Source of the DNA: Pseudoalteromonas citrea
Lineage (GTDB): Bacteria > Pseudomonadota > Gammaproteobacteria > Enterobacterales > Alteromonadaceae
Assembly (NCBI RefSeq): GCF_000238375.3
Contig: NZ_AHBZ03000027.1
Span: 620,001-684,000, forward strand
Reading direction: 5' to 3'
DNA length: 64,000 bases
The notes under the pieces are model-generated. The model saw only the letters and a list, made by a program, of their open reading frames with translations, was not told the origin of the DNA and did not search any database. Every line of letters starts with the position of its first letter. Positions within the stretch are counted from its first letter, which is position 1. This document shows positions 48,883-56,736 of this stretch, piece by piece. The translations under genes and the position numbers were made by a program.

Positions 48883-49839
48883 TTACTCGGTGCGATGTAA
48901 GTTCCTATAAATAGCTAGCAGCTCGTTATTTTCTTGTAGTGTTCGTAAGTGAGTATCTAAAGCATTGATGAGTTTTGGTTTGAAATAGTAATCTACCTCT
49001 TTCTTGAGTAATTTTTGAAGTTCTGCATCTTGTTCGTTTACGATGTCAGTAATTAGCATTTTATACTGCTCAAGTGCGTGAACTTCATCGTAAAGATGAG
49101 GGTCAGTTTTAAAGAGTAGCTGATTTATTAATAAGCTGACAATTGCCTCAATGCATGATTGTAAATCACCATCATTGCTGAACTTTTCTAATATGGCTTC
49201 TTTATCCTGATAGCAATTCATCATTGCAAATTCTATTTGATACTTAAATGATTTTTTGAATGTTTCTGGGTACTTTTCAATAGGGGTGTCAGGGTGAACA
49301 GGCCGAGGAGCGCTTCCTAAGGTCCAATCAACTTGAAATCTGCTTAATTTATCTAAGGCATCTCTGTTCTCTTGTATAAGACACATAAAGTATACGAATG
49401 CATCATCAACCAGCTGAGTAGAGCAGTTCATTTTGAGGTTCTGTTCAAGAGTTTTCAATCGATGCCTGACAATATCGATGTGATGAGGGTATCTCGATAT
49501 GGTGTTTTGTATTTTTAATTCTTTTTTTGTTTCTTCAAGTTCGGTTTTACTCGTATCCCATGTTTTGTAAAGTAATACCATTGTAACTAGCAATAAAAAG
49601 GGGCTGAATGCGTTGTTAAAGTATGTTGCAACATTTACCCAATCAGTTAAATTGGGGTTACGTAGGTCTATTCCAAATACTCTCAAATAAAAAAATGAAA
49701 TATAAATGAAGACAATAATTGGAAAGTAACTCACGATTTGTATAAAACGCTCACTTGTAATTTTTTTACCAATTGCCTTTGAGTAAAATACACAAATGAG
49801 AAACATGAATAAAAGTACAACCATTGCACCTGAAAACAT
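48883..49839 (-). CDS. two-helix membrane protein resembling putative abortive infection proteins
   Basis: A 318-residue protein with N-terminal membrane helices (~3-18 and ~35-55), a third hydrophobic segment (~75-90: YFNNAFSPFLLLVTMVLLYKTWDTS), then a coiled coil (KTELEETKKELKIQN) and a helical cytoplasmic domain. The layout of paired helices followed by W-x-x-S/T-x-x-E-L-x-x-T/K resembles the putative phage abortive infection (putAbiC) and related membrane effector families. Its position among ISs and beside a defence-carrying Tn7-like element fits this. AAGGAT precedes the start. The defence role is inference. Confidence 0.6.
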   Translation of the reverse strand: MFSGAMVVLLFMFLICVFYSKAIGKKITSERFIQIVSYFPIIVFIYISFFYLRVFGIDLRNPNLTDWVNVATYFNNAFSPFLLLVTMVLLYKTWDTSKTELEETKKELKIQNTISRYPHHIDIVRHRLKTLEQNLKMNCSTQLVDDAFVYFMCLIQENRDALDKLSRFQVDWTLGSAPRPVHPDTPIEKYPETFKKSFKYQIEFAMMNCYQDKEAILEKFSNDGDLQSCIEAIVSLLINQLLFKTDPHLYDEVHALEQYKMLITDIVNEQDAELQKLLKKEVDYYFKPKLINALDTHLRTLQENNELLAIYRNLHRTE

Positions 49840-49860
49840 AACTATCCTTATGATACTAAC

Positions 49861-49989
49861 CTAAGCTGCATTCCTAATTGACTTGATAATAACACCATTT
49901 TCTTGAATATCATTTACAATCAATGCAGTAATTTGACGACCAATGTTTTCACCAGTGCGCGTGGCTGTTGCATCATCTTGAGCATCCTG
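49861..49989 (-). pseudogene. C-terminal fragment of an unidentified protein
   Basis: An open frame ends with TRTGENIGRQITALIVND and a final KSIRNAA before a TAG at 49861-49863. It has no credible start and runs into the IS3 remnant, so it is probably the 3' end of a gene cut by that insertion. The protein was not recognised. Confidence 0.4.
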
Positions 49990-49991
49990 AA

Positions 49992-50119
49992 TCACAATTT
50001 GGTTTGTGCAGCTTCAAGCTTGAGTTCTTTACTAAATGTTCTGCGTTTTTTTGCCATCGGACACCTCTGATTGAGTGGTAATGATACCACCTAAAATAGT
50101 GTCCGGAATTATTGAACCA
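49992..50119 (-). mobile_element. remnant of an IS3-family element
   Basis: Contains a short frame on the minus strand (start 50057) beginning MAKKRRTFSKELKLEAAQ, the usual N-terminus of an IS3-type OrfA, which stops after 21 codons. Upstream is the likely terminal repeat TGGTTCAATAATTCCGGACA (about 50098-50117). Only about 130 bases remain. The other end was not found. Confidence 0.65.
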
Positions 50120-50418
50120 CAACAACTCTAGACATTAAATAGGGCAAGCACAGTAATGTGCTCACCATTAGTGTTAGTACCAATATCGCTTCTGCGTTAC
50201 TCATGCTGCTCTCGTATGAGGGGGCTGAACACTTTCAGGCTTAAAAAACCAGTAGTGGTGTTTAGTGCCTGTTCTAACTCTTAAGGAGATAATAGCGCTA
50301 TTTCAGCTTTACGTTTTCTAAGTGTTCAACAACTGGGGTAACAATATAATTCACGTCGTTCATAGGGTTTCTCTATTTAAATGGAGTGGCTAATAAATTA
50401 GAAACCGAGCTTACGCGC
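50120..50418. other. degenerate region between IS3 remnant and IS5-type element
   Basis: Two very short minus-strand frames are visible: one starting at 50204 with a hydrophobic MSNAEAILVLTLMVSTLL, truncated by the IS3 remnant, and one starting at 50360 (MNDVNYIVTPVVEHLENV). Both look like gene fragments. Nothing else was recognised. Confidence 0.35.
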
Positions 50419-50427
50419 GCGTGAAGG

Positions 50428-51487
50428 GGCCTTGTTGATCAAATAGCTAACTACCAATCAATTTCTCAGCTTTAACTCTGTTGCTGATATTTGGGCATAC
50501 CTAGCCCAGTCATTTTATTTATTGCCTTCACTTTAATCATCGTTTCAGTATGCTGACTATTAAATTGACGACTTTTTAGCTTATCACCCATTAATTGTTT
50601 AAAACGATACATCGCCGTCTCGGCAAGTGAACGAAGGTGGTACCCTGAATTCACTTTCCACTGCGTTAACCCTATTTGGTGCATCATAAATACGGCATTA
50701 TTTCTGGGGTGTCCTTTTTCCCAGTATTGGGCATTGTCTCTTGGCGGTACCCGCATAATCGCTTTTTTTGCTGCGACCTCCTCATAGCAACTGCGTGTGT
50801 CATATGCTCCATCACCTGTGACTCTGTCTATATTCCTACGCAGTGGCCTGATTAAATCGGCAAGGGCTTCTCCATCTGACACATTGACCATCGACAGCTC
50901 AGCACCCACAATATCGTGACTTGTCGCATCTACGGCCAAGTGCAGTTTTCGCCAAGTTCGACGCTTAGTCGCTCGATGTTTTCTCGTATGCCATTCACCA
51001 TTTCCGTACACTTTAAGGCCTGTGCTATCGACTACGATATCTATAAAGCCTTTGCCAGCGCTCTTTCTATATTGCACATCAAGTGTTTTACTGCGTTTGC
51101 ATAAACAGCTATAACCCGGTGATTGCAATGAGGCATCCATCATAGTGAGCAAGGAATTTACAAACCCCTATAAAGCTCTTAACGGCAAGTGAAATACAGC
51201 TCTTAAGGTTAAACAGGTTTCAATTGCTAAATCAGAATAGTAATTTGAACGACCACGGCCACCGTGTTTTTCGGTATTTTGCCACTTAGAGATGGCACTC
51301 TCACTTAGCCAAATATTGATGTTACCGCGTTGAACTAAAGCACGATTGTACTGTGACCAATTCCTAATTTTCTTCTTCATTTCAAGGCATGGGTTAAGGC
51401 ATTTTATGATCTGATCACACCAAACCAAAGAAGTTCAATTATTTAGGAAACAAGGCCCCACAATAGTAAAATTTAGGAAACAAGGCC
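50428..51487 (-). mobile_element. IS5-family (IS903-group) element, copy 1, with duplicated right terminus
   Basis: Starts with GGCCTTGTTGATCAAATA at 50428 and ends at 51487. The target duplication GCGTGAAGG is at 50419-50427 and 51488-51496, nine bases as usual for the IS903 group. The right end is present twice: ATTTAGGAAACAAGGCC at 51441-51457 and again at 51471-51487, separated by 13 bases, which makes this copy 1060 bases, 30 longer than copy 2. The transposase gene has an internal stop. Confidence 0.88.
50472..51428 (-). pseudogene. IS5-family transposase with a nonsense codon (copy 1)
   Basis: Same frame throughout and the same total length as the intact copy at 51796-52752, but codon 87 (Glu in copy 2, in LRALEGFV) is TAG here. 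Residues of the DDE domain are otherwise preserved, including VDSTGLKVYG, GDGAYDTRSCYEE and the C-terminal RSLAETAMYRFKQLMG. Several other substitutions show that it has drifted from copy 2. It is probably inactive. Confidence 0.9.
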
Positions 51488-51497
51488 GCGTGAAGGG

Positions 51498-51531
51498 CTA
51501 ATGTATGTAGAAATTACTTTACATACATTAG
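51498..51531. repeat. perfect 12-bp inverted repeat
   Basis: CTAATGTATGTA and TACATACATTAG are separated by 10 bases, immediately outside the copy 1 target duplication. It could be a terminator without a T run or a protein-binding site. No partner gene is clear. Confidence 0.5.
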
Positions 51532-51751
51532 TAAAGTTAGGTCTAATAAGACGGTTAAAAACTCTAAGCAATGCAAGGATAGCTTGGAAGTAATAAACAC
51601 GCCGATTAAATTGGCTTGATGTCGCATATATACTAAATAGTTATGCGATAATCGAAAAATTCAAACATGGAGATAGGAGCGAGTATGAAGAATAATATTT
51701 TAACAGTTGTATTAATGGGTTCACTAATGGGTTGTGTTGCAAATGATTATG

Positions 51752-52781
51752 GGCCTTGTTGATCAAATAGCTAACTACCAATCAATTTCTCAGTTTTAAC
51801 TTTGTTGCTGATATTTGGGCATACCTAGCCCATTCATTTTATTTATTGCCTTCACTTTAATCATCGTTTCAGTATGCTGACTATTGAATTGACGACTTTT
51901 CAGCTTATCACCCATTAATTGTTTAAAACGATACATCGCCGTCTCGGCAAGTGAACGAAGATGGTACCCTGAATTCATTTTCCACTGCGTTAACCCTATT
52001 TGGTGCATCATAAATATGGCATTGTTTCTGGGGTGTCCTTCTTCCCAGTATTGGGCATTCTCTCTTGGCGGTACCCGCATAATCGCACCTTTTGCTGCGA
52101 CCTCCTCATAGCAACTGCGTGTGTCATATGCTCCATCACCTGTGACTCTGTCTATATTCCTACGCAGTGGCCTGATTAAATCGGCAAGGGCTTCACCATC
52201 TGACACATTTACCATCGACAGCTCAGCACCCACAATATCGTGACTTGTCGCATCAACGGCCAAGTGCAATTTTCGCCAAGTTCGGCGCTTAGTCGCACGA
52301 TGTTTTCTTGTATGCCATTCACCATTTCCATACACTTTAAGGCCCGTGCTATCGACCACAATATCTATAAAGCCTTTGCCTGCGCTTTTTCTATATTGCA
52401 CATCAAGTGTTTTACTGCGTTTGCATAAACAGCTATAACCCGGTGATTGCAGCGAGGTATCCATCGTAGTAAGTAAGGAATTTACAAACCCTTCTAAGGC
52501 CCTGAGTGGCAAATGGAATACGGCCCTTAAGGTTAAACACGTTTCAATTGCTAAATCAGAATAGTAATTTGAACGACCACGGCCACCGTGCTTTTCAGTA
52601 TTCTGCCACTTTGAGATGGCACTATCACTTAGCCAAATGTTGATGTTACCGCGTTGAACTAAAGCACGATTGTACTGTGACCAATTCCTAATTTTCTTCT
52701 TCATTTCAAGGCATGGGTTAAGGCATTTTATGATCTGATCACACCAAACCAAAGAAGTTCAATTATTTAGGAAACAAGGCC
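51752..52781 (-). mobile_element. IS5-family (IS903-group) element, copy 2, intact
   Basis: A 1030-base element with terminal repeats GGCCTTGTTNNNNAAATA at both ends and the 9-bp target duplication ATGATTATG at 51743-51751 and 52782-52790. It carries one intact transposase gene. It lies in the same orientation as copy 1, 264 bases away. Confidence 0.95.
51796..52752 (-). CDS. IS5-family (IS903-group) transposase
   Basis: A 318-residue DDE transposase with an N-terminal helix-turn-helix part (NYYSDLAIETCLTLRAVF), first Asp in VDSTGLKVYG, second in GDGAYDTRSCYEEV and a third acidic residue in the YRFKQLMG region. Full length for the group. The 9-bp duplications around the element support the assignment. 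Confidence 0.95.
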   Translation of the reverse strand: MVWCDQIIKCLNPCLEMKKKIRNWSQYNRALVQRGNINIWLSDSAISKWQNTEKHGGRGRSNYYSDLAIETCLTLRAVFHLPLRALEGFVNSLLTTMDTSLQSPGYSCLCKRSKTLDVQYRKSAGKGFIDIVVDSTGLKVYGNGEWHTRKHRATKRRTWRKLHLAVDATSHDIVGAELSMVNVSDGEALADLIRPLRRNIDRVTGDGAYDTRSCYEEVAAKGAIMRVPPRENAQYWEEGHPRNNAIFMMHQIGLTQWKMNSGYHLRSLAETAMYRFKQLMGDKLKSRQFNSQHTETMIKVKAINKMNGLGMPKYQQQS

Positions 52782-53350
52782 ATGATTATGCAAAAATGAG
52801 CCAGGGTAGTGGGATCCCTGAAGCTGCTTTAACCCAAAACTGTAAGCCAATATCATGCTCTTACGATAAATTAAAAGATCGCGTACAAGCATCTGCGAAT
52901 GATATGAATGTCCTTTTAGCTATGGGGGGCAGTGAAACTAGAACAATTCAATATACTTGGGTAAGTGTAAATAACCAAATATCAATCGATCTTTATTTCA
53001 AGGCTTTATATGGTAGCTGGTCTTTTGTTGATTCGGCTGAAATCTATATTGGTAAAGAAATGGTAGCTAAAGTTTCTGGGCAAGTAGATAGGGTGGTTGG
53101 TAGCTATAATGATATAGCTAAAGAACATCAAAAAGTCGAAGTTATATCAGGTGTAATAGGTATTGAAGCAGCTAAAAAGATAGCTCAGGCCAACTACGAA
53201 TCCGTTACAATCAGATTCTATGGTAAAAATGGTTACACTGATAAAGAATTACCTAGAAAGCATGAGTTAATAAATGTCGTTAAATTAGCAGAATCAACAC
53301 AACGCCTATGAGCCTGATCATAGTCAATAGATAATACTACTTTAGATCAA

Positions 53351-53380
53351 TTAAGCATAGAGTGACTCACCTATGCTTAA
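53351..53380. terminator. perfect 10-bp hairpin after the lipoprotein gene
   Basis: TTAAGCATAG and CTATGCTTAA with a 10-base loop lie 40 bases after the stop. There is no long T run, so the terminator role is tentative. Confidence 0.5.
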
Positions 53381-53429
53381 ATTCACACACTCACTTTCTC
53401 GATCTTAGAACTCTTATCTGGGACTACTT

Positions 53430-53729
53430 TCAAGTTAAATGACAAGCTGACGCTTGTTTTTCATGCACGGTAAAATTAGCTTTTAAATATAGGGTTGGTA
53501 AGTAAAGAGCTACTGAAACAGCCAATGTGAGTACGAAGTAATAAAATAGATTGCTCTGGTACCACATACCTTTTATGTTCAATTCAAATGAAGCGGGAGT
53601 GGACCAAGTGCTCCCAAGTTCACGAACTCTGACACTTAATGTGTATTGATCTGGCTTAGTGATGAGTAGGTCAACATATCCTTGGGTTGCATCTCGCCAT
53701 CCGTTACCTAAATTGTATTGAAATTCTAC
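53430..53729 (-). pseudogene. fragment of a beta-propeller (Y_Y_Y domain) sensor protein
   Basis: A 99-codon open frame, VEFQYNLGNGWRDATQGYVD..., ending at TGA 53430-53432. It matches the Y_Y_Y domain that follows Reg_prop propellers in hybrid sensor kinases (SVRVRELGSTWSTPASFELNI), then a membrane helix (LFYYFVLTLAVSVALYL). There is no start codon, and no kinase part follows. The match stops exactly at 53729, and a stop codon formed by the next sequence begins at 53730. This is a remnant of a gene cut by the neighbouring transposon or by a deletion. Confidence 0.7.
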
Positions 53730-53758
53730 TTACATCTAGAAATGAACGACTGACAAAA

Positions 53759-53884
53759 GACTCATAACTTGAGATCAGACAGCCTTGAGATTAAAGAGCT
53801 GGGACAGTTAAGGCGAGATCCTAAAATCCCATTTGGGACTCTTAAGCTGAATCTCTTGGGGTCTTGCGACTCATAAAGTGAGAT
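53759..53884. repeat. array of about five TnsB-site-like direct repeats (candidate transposon end)
   Basis: Seventeen-base repeats of the type GACTCATAANNTGAGAT occur at 53759-53775, 53803-53819, 53837-53853 and 53868-53884, with a weaker one ending in TTGAGAT at 53775-53791. The first and last match at 15 of 17. They lie 150 bases beyond the tniQ stop and 30 bases inside the point where the sensor gene is cut. Several spaced ~20-base binding sites are the normal structure of Tn7-like ends. Confidence 0.55.
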
Positions 53885-54034
53885 TTATTTCTCAACCCAC
53901 TGTTTTTATTTAATTTATCTAATAATAATCTACGGCAAGAATATTAGAATTGCAACATAAAAAGGAATAAATTGTGATACTGGTTTGGAGTCGGGGCGAT
54001 TATTATTATTTTTAGCCCACTTAAATAGAGAGTT

Positions 54035-55708
54035 TTAGGCTGGCTGGATTTGTTGAAATGGCCAGTTGTTCAACCTTTTAGTTTTAAAGGTTCTAATTGG
54101 CTGGATACTTTTCCCTTCCTTTATATAGGTAATCGCTTGAGTCTTACATTGATAGAAAGAATCACCAACAATTGGATCAATATTACTTTTTGACATTTCG
54201 GCTTTAAGGTTACCAAAGTCAATATTTCTAACTAAGCAGTATCGCTTTAGATTGAATACCTTGTTTTCAATATTTTCTATATCGCGGATTCTAAAATAAG
54301 TTGCTCCTTGTTGCCAAGGTAGGGAATAGGCCAACTCTTGCTGCCAAAGTGCCTTGAGGTCTTTTTGAGTAAAACCAAACAAAGTGACAGCTTCTGCTTC
54401 AGTTACCTTTTCGTCAAGTCTTCCTTCATATATAGAAAGGATTGTTTTTAAAAACTGTCTTGTATCGTTAACTTTGAGCCTTTTGAAAAAACCATCTGTA
54501 GATTTCGACTGAGTAAATATTTTAGGTGTATTGCGTACCATCTCGAATACGTCTGCCAAATCACAGTAAAACAACTTCAAAAAATCGTTACTTAAGAGGT
54601 TATTAGCAAAGGTTTCATTTTCTTGAAAATCAACCTTTAAAACAATTGCGTTTAACTCTCTTATGTCAACTTGAGCTGTTACACCTGTTTTTGCTGAACG
54701 TAGAGTTTTCAGAAACCCATTTTTAATAATCAAATTAGCCTCATTTACGTTACAAGACAAAACATCAGCTAACGTATCAACAGGGGTTTTGCTTTGTGCA
54801 AGTTCATCTTGTTCAGTCTCGTTTAATCCCTTAGTTTTCCAACTAGGCTTTATGCCGAAGTCCTTAGGGCTGATAGAAGATAATTCCTCTGCTACAGAAA
54901 TGCATTCGTTTATGTTAGTTTCCGCCAGCACTTGTTTAAAGATGGGCCATTCCATCTTTGCATTTCTGATCATAAACCTTGGTCCTGCATAGATTGAACG
55001 ATAATCAGTAAATCGGGTATTTGCTCGTATATTTGCTAGCCAGTTCTCAATTTTTCTAGCATTAGTGAGTAAAGATAAAGCTACCTCCAAAATATGCTCC
55101 CACTTCTTTAGGCTATTTCGGTTAACGCGTTCTGGGACGATATCAAAGGGTCTTAGAACGAAACCAACAGCAAGTGAAAGGTCATCTAAAAGGAGTGGAA
55201 TCATCTCTTTATCGAGATTTTCCATAAACGTTATGTACGCTGGAGTTTCAGAATATTGCGTTTGAAGTTTATTGCCGCAATGACTGCACAATCCCTTCAG
55301 TAGCTCATTGTCCCATTGAAGCTCTTCACTGCAATGGTTGCAGGTTTGCACTGTTTTACACTGGTGGACATCACAATATGTAGTTGTTAGATAACGAGTG
55401 TCAAAATCTACATGTCCTTCATCAAGGCAGGTCGGGCAAATGTTCACACCTTTATAAATTAAGGATGTTAAGTAACGACTTTTATCATACTCAAAACCTT
55501 GTAATTCTTTTAAATCGCTTTCAATACCAGTAGTTGCCTTAATAATTTGGTTATAACTTTCAAGGTTGCCATCCAATTTAGAAGGAAATCTAAATCCATG
55601 CGCATTTATCATATCCTTTAAATCAGCGTATCCATGCATACTAGCCACCTTAAGAAGATAATATGCAGGGTGTATTGTCAGACTAAAATCTATTCTAAGT
55701 GGCAGCAT
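54035..55708 (-). CDS. tniQ: TniQ/TnsD-family target selector of a Tn7-like transposon
   Basis: A 557-residue protein. The N-terminal TniQ domain (MLPLRIDFSLTIHPAYYLLKVA) is followed by zinc-binding clusters: Cys91/Cys94, Cys112/His115/Cys117, Cys123/Cys126 and Cys141/Cys144. The C-terminal part is helical and probably contacts a specific attachment site. In Tn7-like elements TnsD/TniQ brings TnsC to the target. The start overlaps the end of tnsC. The length resembles Tn7 TnsD more than the short TniQ of CRISPR-guided elements, so DNA-sequence-specific targeting is expected. No tnsE was seen. Confidence 0.85.
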   Translation of the reverse strand: MLPLRIDFSLTIHPAYYLLKVASMHGYADLKDMINAHGFRFPSKLDGNLESYNQIIKATTGIESDLKELQGFEYDKSRYLTSLIYKGVNICPTCLDEGHVDFDTRYLTTTYCDVHQCKTVQTCNHCSEELQWDNELLKGLCSHCGNKLQTQYSETPAYITFMENLDKEMIPLLLDDLSLAVGFVLRPFDIVPERVNRNSLKKWEHILEVALSLLTNARKIENWLANIRANTRFTDYRSIYAGPRFMIRNAKMEWPIFKQVLAETNINECISVAEELSSISPKDFGIKPSWKTKGLNETEQDELAQSKTPVDTLADVLSCNVNEANLIIKNGFLKTLRSAKTGVTAQVDIRELNAIVLKVDFQENETFANNLLSNDFLKLFYCDLADVFEMVRNTPKIFTQSKSTDGFFKRLKVNDTRQFLKTILSIYEGRLDEKVTEAEAVTLFGFTQKDLKALWQQELAYSLPWQQGATYFRIRDIENIENKVFNLKRYCLVRNIDFGNLKAEMSKSNIDPIVGDSFYQCKTQAITYIKEGKSIQPIRTFKTKRLNNWPFQQIQPA

Positions 55709-56736
55709 TACGCAGTCTCCTTCATTTTAGATTTAGCTTTGTTTAAGGCATTTAGACGAGCGCGTTTAGAAAACTTATTAATCGTGGTAATTCGTTTATT
55801 TAAATCAACTTCACTACATGTAAATGGGTTTATGCCGCTTTTATCCCATCCCCCAGTAGCTATCGCATCATGGGCTTTACCAAGCACTGAAAAATCAATT
55901 TGTTGCCCCTCATCGGCTAGTTCAATGGCCCATTGTAAAACTAACGCCATTCTGCCAATAACACCTTCGCTAGTTGCCCACATCGCGGCTTGAAATTTTG
56001 CTGAGGTCATTTTGATGATCGATATACCATATTGGCGGTGTAACTTATCGAATATCATTGTGTAACCTTGCATTACAGCAGCCATTGTATCTTTATCGGA
56101 CAATTCAATTGTGTTGAATTCAATCGGGGGCAATGTTCTGTTAAATAGTTGTTCTTCTTCTAGCTGTATTTCTGAAGCTCTGGAAAAGTTGTTTTCAATT
56201 AATTTTGATATAGAAGAGATCCCACATAACAAAATTGGAACATGGCTCTCATCCACGATATTTTTGATGGTATCTGCCAATTTTTGAGTAGTTTTCGAGT
56301 TTGTTTTATTTGGCAGTGCATGTTGAGTTTCGTCAATAATAAGTAATTCAATACCAATATTTTTCAATACTTCAATAACTTGATTCTCAAGCTGCGACTG
56401 TTTCGTTCCTGCTTTTGGTTTTATTCCAAGTTGCAGTAAAATTGCTTCACAAAAATCTTTTGGCGTGACACCAGAGGATAGTCGTACAAGAACAATATCT
56501 CTTATTCCGCTATGCTGATCAATTATGTCTGCGTGCTTTTTAATGAAATTTTTAAGAAAGTTTGATTTGCCAGTATGAGAACTACCGTACAAAGCTCGAA
56601 CTTTAGCTTCATCATTACTGATCTTAATGAGGTCGATAACTTTTTGTTCCGCGTTTTTATGCAAAATCATATCAAATCGCATTTTTTTGAATTCTAAAGC
56701 CGCTTCTTTTAACTTAAATTTTTGTTTTTTAATCAT
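55708..56736 (-). CDS. tnsC: TnsC-like AAA+ ATPase of the Tn7-like transposon
   Basis: A 342-residue AAA+ ATPase. Walker A is GSSHTGKS at 51-58 and Walker B LLIIDE at 131-136, followed by TQHAL. It matches TnsC/TniB regulators that polymerise on DNA and link target choice to the transposase. It overlaps the end of tnsB by 8 bases and meets tniQ at one base, so the four genes are a single translationally coupled operon. Confidence 0.88.
   Translation of the reverse strand: MIKKQKFKLKEAALEFKKMRFDMILHKNAEQKVIDLIKISNDEAKVRALYGSSHTGKSNFLKNFIKKHADIIDQHSGIRDIVLVRLSSGVTPKDFCEAILLQLGIKPKAGTKQSQLENQVIEVLKNIGIELLIIDETQHALPNKTNSKTTQKLADTIKNIVDESHVPILLCGISSISKLIENNFSRASEIQLEEEQLFNRTLPPIEFNTIELSDKDTMAAVMQGYTMIFDKLHRQYGISIIKMTSAKFQAAMWATSEGVIGRMALVLQWAIELADEGQQIDFSVLGKAHDAIATGGWDKSGINPFTCSEVDLNKRITTINKFSKRARLNALNKAKSKMKETA

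Larger units (their letters stand above)
51685..53311 (+). pseudogene. lipoprotein gene split by an IS5-type insertion
   Basis: The 5' part (51685-51751) encodes a lipoprotein leader, MKNNILTVVLMGSLMGCVAN, with the lipobox Cys. The 3' part resumes at 52791 and runs to 53311. Removing the IS and one copy of the 9-bp duplication joins the parts exactly in frame as ..CVANDY-AKMSQGSG.., giving a protein of about 195 residues. The mature part has a possible disulphide pair (NCKPISCSY) and an OB/beta-type pattern. AGATAGGAG precedes the start. The family was not recognised. Confidence 0.88.

Noticed and set aside
51498-51540. Integron attC-like site near the split lipoprotein (GTTAGGT next to an inverted repeat)
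   Set aside because: A matching RYYYAAC core in the right place is missing, and no integrase is present in the window.
50428-52781. Composite transposon formed by the two IS5-type copies
   Set aside because: Each copy has its own 9-bp target duplication, and the 264-base segment between them has only the start of the split lipoprotein gene. They inserted independently.
53400-53740. Complete two-component sensor gene on the minus strand
   Set aside because: The open frame is only 99 codons, lacks a start and has neither the propeller nor the kinase, so it is recorded as a fragment.
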